Shown here one piece after another: positions 59,723 to 64,000 of a stretch of DNA of 64,000 nucleotides. The position numbers and the translations under genes are program-made. The notes under the pieces were generated by a model. It was given only the letters and a program-made list of their open reading frames with translations. It searched no databases and had not been told where the DNA came from. Each line of letters starts with the position of its first letter. Within the stretch, counting starts at the first letter, position 1. Source of the DNA: BOG-1155 sp963717985 (GTDB lineage Bacteria > Desulfobacterota > Syntrophorhabdia > Syntrophorhabdales > WCHB1-27); assembly GCA_963717985.1 (NCBI GenBank), contig CAVQYC010000008.1, positions 248,001 through 312,000 on the forward strand, read 5' to 3'.

Positions 59723-59861
59723 AGAAGGTATCTACATGTGCGCCTATGAAGGCTGTAACGGGGACGCCTTGGTCGATGCCTGGGATTATGAAGAACGGCG
59801 CATGACCTGCGGGTGGCCGGAAGTGCCCGGAAAAGGGATTGTCTATCCGCTTTGCAGTTAA
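59583..59861 (+). CDS. Small zinc-ribbon protein
   Basis: A 92-residue protein with GPGWVWCLRCERVYRREEVRW and MCAYEGCNGDALVDAWDYEE: two Cys pairs (C-x2-C and C-x4-C) that could hold zinc, with an acidic end. A strong GGGAGGG site precedes ATG 59583, inside the 3' end of the Rep frame, and the amino-acid pattern is much more protein-like than the overlapping Rep tail. Function unknown; possibly an accessory of the element. Confidence 0.6.
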   Translation: MRGRRRVQHQECADHQEMIMEHLGPGWVWCLRCERVYRREEVRWDSEEGIYMCAYEGCNGDALVDAWDYEERRMTCGWPEVPGKGIVYPLCS

Positions 59862-60003
59862 AGGGCCGCATGCTTAGATGCAGTGGGGCACGGCGAGTTT
59901 GCCGTGTCTCTGAGGACGGGTTGCGCAGAGGCACCATTAAAGAATTCATTGTACGTGGAAGCAATTTGTAATAAGATTAACAGATAGACAGCGGAGAATT
60001 CCG

Positions 60004-60966
60004 ATGAGAACACACGGGAAGTATTTTAGCCTGCCTTTCTCTGTAAGAGTGGCACTTGTCGTGTTCGGGCTATCGCTTTTGGTCGGATGTTTTCATAACA
60101 CGAGGACCACTGAGGAACCCTTAAATATGGAACAGGCGACAACGAATTTTGTCCACAAGAACGTCACGATAAAGTACAACGAGGTTGGAGATGGTCCTCC
60201 AATAATACTCCTTCACGGATTCGGGGCCTCTTCATACACTTGGAGGTATATCCGCGGCCCGTTGTCTAAGTCTAATAGAGTCATTTGCTTTGACTTAAAG
60301 GGATTTGGCGACTCCGACAAGCCGGACGATCCTTATTACTCGGCGAGTGACCAGGCGGAGTTAATTGCAGCGTTTATCGAACAACGGAACATGGATAACG
60401 TAACCATTGTAGGAAATTCTTTCGGCGGTGCCGTGGGTCTCAACGTTTTCGAAAAACTATCGAAGAGGTCAAACCGTATTAGGAGGATCGTTCTTATCGA
60501 TAGTGTCGCTCCAAATCAGGTACTGCCGAACCATGTGCGACTAGCCACGGTGCCTTGGATAGCCGGTCTCGGTATTTCGATAATGCCCGCCAATTCCCTT
60601 GCGAAAGGCATACTGAAAGGAGCTTTTTATGATGAGACCAAAATAAGTCCGGACGCAATTAATGTCTATGCGGGCTATATTCGGTTGCCCGGTGCTAAAA
60701 AAGCTTTTGTAAGGACAGTCCGTCACATCTTCTCTGACCAGCCTCCGCAACTGTGGGAACATTTGAATAGCATTCATCTTCCGGTTCTTATAGTTTGGGG
60801 AGAAGGCGATAAAATAATTCCGGTTCGTAACGGACGCAAATTTCAACAAGACATCCCTGGCGCTCGGTCGGTAATCATTCCTGAGTGCGGCCACATGCCT
60901 CAAGAAGAGAAACCAAAAGAAACGACGGAGGCAATTTTGCAGTTTTTGCGCGACACAGACGGTTAG
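60004..60966 (+). CDS. Alpha/beta hydrolase, probable lipoprotein
   Basis: A 320-residue alpha/beta hydrolase with an N-terminal signal and lipobox (LSLLVGC, Cys about residue 35), so it is likely anchored outside the inner membrane. ILLHGFGASSYTWR carries the oxyanion-hole H-G, VGNSFGGAVG the nucleophile Ser, VWGEGDKIIP the Asp and ECGHMPQEEKP the His. Substrate unknown. It begins a two-gene unit with the following membrane protein, spaced by zero bases after the stop. This stretch is more AT-rich than the catabolic region. Confidence 0.85.
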   Translation: MRTHGKYFSLPFSVRVALVVFGLSLLVGCFHNTRTTEEPLNMEQATTNFVHKNVTIKYNEVGDGPPIILLHGFGASSYTWRYIRGPLSKSNRVICFDLKGFGDSDKPDDPYYSASDQAELIAAFIEQRNMDNVTIVGNSFGGAVGLNVFEKLSKRSNRIRRIVLIDSVAPNQVLPNHVRLATVPWIAGLGISIMPANSLAKGILKGAFYDETKISPDAINVYAGYIRLPGAKKAFVRTVRHIFSDQPPQLWEHLNSIHLPVLIVWGEGDKIIPVRNGRKFQQDIPGARSVIIPECGHMPQEEKPKETTEAILQFLRDTDG

Positions 60967-61833
60967 ATGCCAGCCCCTCTCCTTAGCTTTGTCGAACTGG
61001 TAATGCCGGTTGTCCTGTCTCTCGTGCTGATAGCAACTGTCTTCTTCATAAGACTTCCTGGTCCTAGCAAAATAGTAGCTAATCTGCTTGGCCTCTTCCG
61101 ACTCGAAGTTCCCGTAAAAAGGGCATTTGTGGTGCGCCTAATTTTGCTACTTAGTGCTTTGGTATTATTGTGTGTTCCTGCATTTCGCGATTATAGCGAG
61201 TTTTTTCCAGCGGACTACGACATAGAGGTCTTCTTCGACGATGAAGGTATCAACAAAACTTTAATTGATTACACCCGAAAAGAGCTGGCATCTATCCATA
61301 TCGCTCCTGATTGGGTTCAGAGAAAGCAGGACCATTTGAGGAAATTGAATCAAATTGTTGCAAGAAAGGTCGGGATTTCGGAGTTCTTTCAATTAAGCGG
61401 CGATTATGTTCACAGTAAGGGGCAAAACAGGTTCGTCGTTGAAAAGGTGAAAGGTGTGTGGCAAGAGTATCGCATCAAAGAAGGCCATGGAGAGTTAAGA
61501 CATTTTGTGGAAGACCCGAAACGCCACCGGCAGTTCAGAAGCAAATTTGAACTATTGAGTACGAGCGATAATTATATTCATGTCAGCTTAACGGACTTAT
61601 ATTTGAGATATACAAAAATCCTCAGACCCCAATTTAAACAGTTTACCGTTGTAAGCACGTCCCCGGCAGGCGAAGACGTGTTGTTGTTTTATCCTCAGTC
61701 CATCGTAGCAATCACTAAGGTCCGATTTTTCCCCGTTCCCAGTATTGGTAATACCGTTTACTGCATTCAGGCCGAGGGACTGGATAGCCTCAAACTGGTG
61801 CCAATAGGATATGCGGTAAATCTCGCTAGATAG
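60967..61833 (+). CDS. Membrane protein of unknown function
   Basis: A 288-residue protein with two N-terminal membrane helices (about residues 9-29 and 52-72) and a long soluble region rich in charged and aromatic residues. I do not recognise the family. It starts immediately after the hydrolase stop (TAG then ATG), so it is probably co-translated with it. Confidence 0.6.
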   Translation: MPAPLLSFVELVMPVVLSLVLIATVFFIRLPGPSKIVANLLGLFRLEVPVKRAFVVRLILLLSALVLLCVPAFRDYSEFFPADYDIEVFFDDEGINKTLIDYTRKELASIHIAPDWVQRKQDHLRKLNQIVARKVGISEFFQLSGDYVHSKGQNRFVVEKVKGVWQEYRIKEGHGELRHFVEDPKRHRQFRSKFELLSTSDNYIHVSLTDLYLRYTKILRPQFKQFTVVSTSPAGEDVLLFYPQSIVAITKVRFFPVPSIGNTVYCIQAEGLDSLKLVPIGYAVNLAR

Positions 61834-61927
61834 GATGCCATTGCGTGTCCCGTGAACATCTTGGAAAGGAACGTGCTTAGCGAGGCGGAAGGATGGCTAT
61901 AGGCCGTATCTTCTTCTTCGGATTTGA

Positions 61928-62740
61928 CTACAACGTACGGTTACGGTAGTCTTCGAGGTCTTTCGCGGTCATTTGATCAGGACGAACAAGCCGATAGTGC
62001 TTTTCTTGAGCCACAACCATTCCATTGTCACCTTCTTCAAAGAGGAAAAGCGCAATAAGATTATCGATCATAAACTGAGCGGCTATGGGTTGGCAGATAA
62101 GAGCCGGAAACTTTGCCTTACACAGTGCAAAGTCCTGCTCAATCTGGACGATTCCGACTTGATCATTAGTGCCGCCCTTCGCCTGAACAGGAAAAACATA
62201 CTGTGCCCCGCGTCGGTCCACCCCTATGTAGATTTCATCGGTCTCGACCTGACCAAGCCCTTTGACGAAAGTTCTCAAATGGGACTGAAGTGAGTAGCAC
62301 GTAACGCCTGTAAAAATATCAATCAAACGGTTGTAGCGCAGTTTGGCTAAAAGAGCCTGCTCGTCACTAAGCGCATACTTGGTAATAATTCCCGGTGTGG
62401 CTTCGGGAATTTTCGTTTCAGCCCATCCCTCGGCCGGGACTATTCTTGGTGTTGTTGTCAGTGCAAAAAGGTATTTTGCGGGACCATGAGGACGAATTAT
62501 CCATAAACGGTCTGGCGGGGCGCAATCTGTAATACTGGACGGAAATTTAGAACGATAGCGATAAGTGTAGACAACGTCGCCTATATTTTTGGGGAGTCCA
62601 ATGTGAAGTTGCGAAGCCGCCTCGACAATATCGTCTCTCGTAAATGGGACTTCTTCAAGTCCCGGTTTATAGTGTTTGAAAAAAATATTCTCTATTATTT
62701 GGGTATAGCGGTTCCGCGACTTTATCTTCTTATCAGCCAT
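61928..62740 (-). CDS. Restriction endonuclease-like protein
   Basis: A 270-residue protein. Its core ETDEIYIGVDRRGAQYVFPVQAKGG contains a D/E followed by Q-A-K in a strand, as in PD-(D/E)XK-type nucleases of the E/Q-x-K variant, then NDQVGIVQIEQDFALCKAKFP. It starts 9 bp after the methyltransferase stop, so the two make a restriction-modification pair with the methylase first. The recognition sequence cannot be read. Confidence 0.65.
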   Translation of the reverse strand: MADKKIKSRNRYTQIIENIFFKHYKPGLEEVPFTRDDIVEAASQLHIGLPKNIGDVVYTYRYRSKFPSSITDCAPPDRLWIIRPHGPAKYLFALTTTPRIVPAEGWAETKIPEATPGIITKYALSDEQALLAKLRYNRLIDIFTGVTCYSLQSHLRTFVKGLGQVETDEIYIGVDRRGAQYVFPVQAKGGTNDQVGIVQIEQDFALCKAKFPALICQPIAAQFMIDNLIALFLFEEGDNGMVVAQEKHYRLVRPDQMTAKDLEDYRNRTL

Positions 62741-62749
62741 GCGTCGTCC

Positions 62750-64000
62750 TTATCCTGGCCACCGAAGGATGACAACTTCTTCTCTCATGTAGGTCTTCGT
62801 GGCGGTAGCCAATCTTGTTCGAAACAGGTCTATGGAAATCAGTTCATAACCAAGCGACTGCGCGATATCGGCCAAAAGCCGACCAGTATGTATCACGATT
62901 CTCAAGTAGGAAGCTTGGTCGCCTACGACATACCCCAACATTGCCCCTGGTTTCAACACTTGCCGGAGATCGGACAAGTGACGGGTCATACCGCCAAAGT
63001 AGAGCTTCGTCACCCTGGAATAAAGTCTTTCAAAACCCGATGTTTTACCCAAGGCGATACGTCGATCTTCGATTCGGGTCGCAATGTCCTGAATTTCCCG
63101 ATTGTCAGATACCCACAGATCATCGTCGTCACCCTTGTATACGTTTCTCGTATTGGATCGGAGCAGCAGCTTCTTGAGTGACCGAAGATCGGCCTTGGAT
63201 TTAATATACCCGAGCAAGACGCTCTCTAAGCGCGTGGTCCGAGTGTAGTCCTTTTCGTTAGGGTAAGGCGGAGAGGTGAAGACGGCATCAACGGAAGCGG
63301 GAGGCAATAGCTCATTTAGTCGGCGGGCATCGGCAAGATAAACGATGGAGGGAACGTTCTTGAGGGGTAGCAGATTCCGAACGTGCTCTGCAAGTGTATT
63401 GATTTCGGATAGCCAATTAGGTACCACCCATGCGTCTGTCTTCTTGGTTGTTGTAACGCCAACTTCAGGGCCGAAGTGTAGGTTGCTGGCATGAAAAACA
63501 GCGGTTTTCGCAAAGGCCAGCAAGGCATGATGGAAAAATGGTTGATTCGAGAAGCGATTTATATGCTCAAGCAGCACTAAACATTTGTGCAGCGGTAGGG
63601 GGCTGATAGATTCCTTAAGGAGAAGGTCGGTCGCCTGTGGAGCCAGGTGGCGAAGGTAAGATGTACTTACCGCAGGATTGTTGGACCCCTCATAGTCGGA
63701 AATACCCTGACTCCTCATTTCAGCGACGGCGTTTTCTGCTATGGTGGCCGCGTACGATAGAAGGGTATCGGGGTCTATATTCCAGTCAGTCTTGACGGTA
63801 CTAGCAAAATGGGCGATGGGGTTAGCCTCAATCCCGATGCCGCGTATGCCGAGCTTTTTGGCTTCGACGACTGTGGTTCCTGTGCCGCAAAAGGGATCAA
63901 GGAATACGGAATCCTTAGTCAGCTTGAATTGTTCTATGTAGTGGCGGACAAGATGGGGAGGAAACGAGAGAACGAAGCGATACCAGCCATGGACGGGATG
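62750..64000 (-). CDS. N4/N6 DNA methyltransferase (5' end beyond the window)
   Basis: The frame is open from 62750 to the window end, 416 codons plus stop. It has DPFCGTGTTVVEAKKLG (SAM motif) near the window edge, VDAVFTSPPYPNEKDY (catalytic S-P-P-Y) in the middle and GYVVGDQASYLRIVIHTG later. Motif order SAM then SPPY fits the beta class of N4-cytosine or N6-adenine methylases. An in-frame ATG at 63718 is internal, not the start, because the SAM motif lies upstream of it. It pairs with the nuclease gene that follows. Confidence 0.85.
   Translation of the reverse strand, partial: HPVHGWYRFVLSFPPHLVRHYIEQFKLTKDSVFLDPFCGTGTTVVEAKKLGIRGIGIEANPIAHFASTVKTDWNIDPDTLLSYAATIAENAVAEMRSQGISDYEGSNNPAVSTSYLRHLAPQATDLLLKESISPLPLHKCLVLLEHINRFSNQPFFHHALLAFAKTAVFHASNLHFGPEVGVTTTKKTDAWVVPNWLSEINTLAEHVRNLLPLKNVPSIVYLADARRLNELLPPASVDAVFTSPPYPNEKDYTRTTRLESVLLGYIKSKADLRSLKKLLLRSNTRNVYKGDDDDLWVSDNREIQDIATRIEDRRIALGKTSGFERLYSRVTKLYFGGMTRHLSDLRQVLKPGAMLGYVVGDQASYLRIVIHTGRLLADIAQSLGYELISIDLFRTRLATATKTYMREEVVILRWPG

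Noticed and set aside
1..64000. CRISPR array or rRNA operon
   Set aside because: I saw no regularly spaced direct repeats with spacers and no rRNA-like sequence. The only tRNA-like sequence is the half gene at 58206-58257.

Overview
The window looks like a chromosome segment of a GC-rich anaerobic bacterium. A Desulfobacterota lineage (for example Syntrophorhabdus-like syntrophs) is my best guess. The grounds are a probable selenocysteine-encoding OsmC gene, DUF1638 and DUF2284 proteins, two molybdenum hydroxylases, paired acyl-CoA dehydrogenases with an ETF, a split phenylphosphate-synthase-like enzyme and a TRAP transporter. This is inference from gene content; no rRNA or other taxonomic marker is present.

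Layout. 0-2.8 kb: the end of an alcohol dehydrogenase-type gene, a Crp/Fnr regulator, an OsmC gene read through an in-frame TGA, and an opposed pair (flavin-binding PPOX-fold protein, DUF1638). A 16-bp palindrome occurs upstream of both the regulator and the PPOX gene. 2.8-8.3 kb: two toxin-antitoxin pairs, a zinc-ribbon DNA methyltransferase overlapping a PD-(D/E)XK nuclease, a small membrane protein and a large inverted repeat. 8.3-35.8 kb: a catabolic island. Leftward genes encode a CoA-transferase, two acyl-CoA dehydrogenases, EtfAB, a GntR regulator, a two-subunit B12-dependent acyl-CoA mutase, a PaaK-type CoA ligase, a three-subunit molybdenum hydroxylase and HyuA/HyuB (HyuB frameshifted). 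Rightward genes encode a 4-hydroxybenzoyl-CoA reductase-like enzyme, a saccharopine dehydrogenase-like protein, a class III aminotransferase, a VOC protein and a TRAP transporter. Three near-identical palindromes (GGTATAC-N-GTATAC) sit at the three promoter regions and tie the island to the GntR protein. 35.8-40 kb: a carboxymuconolactone decarboxylase-like protein, an IS630 element with TA flanks, molybdate genes (Mop, ModA) and an isochorismatase-family hydrolase.

40-58 kb: a second catabolic locus. One tightly spaced leftward operon of nine genes runs from a biotin-dependent carboxyltransferase through biotin carboxylase, a UPF0261 protein, an ATP-grasp subunit and a phospho-histidine swivel subunit (together resembling phenylphosphate synthase), an HMG-CoA synthase-like/DUF35 fusion, a thiolase and a propionyl-CoA synthetase to a small Cys-rich protein. 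A LysR regulator, an acyl-CoA ligase and an MFS transporter complete it. The same A/T-rich motif lies upstream of the operon, between the ligase and LysR genes, and upstream of the MFS gene, so I infer one LysR regulon. The combination suggests ATP-dependent phosphorylation, biotin-dependent carboxylation, CoA activation and thiolytic cleavage of a small ketone or phenol; the substrate cannot be read from sequence.

58-64 kb: the 3' half of a tRNA-Leu gene, looking like an integration scar, followed by an HUH rolling-circle Rep-like protein, a zinc-ribbon protein, an alpha/beta hydrolase lipoprotein, a membrane protein and a second restriction-modification pair cut by the window end.
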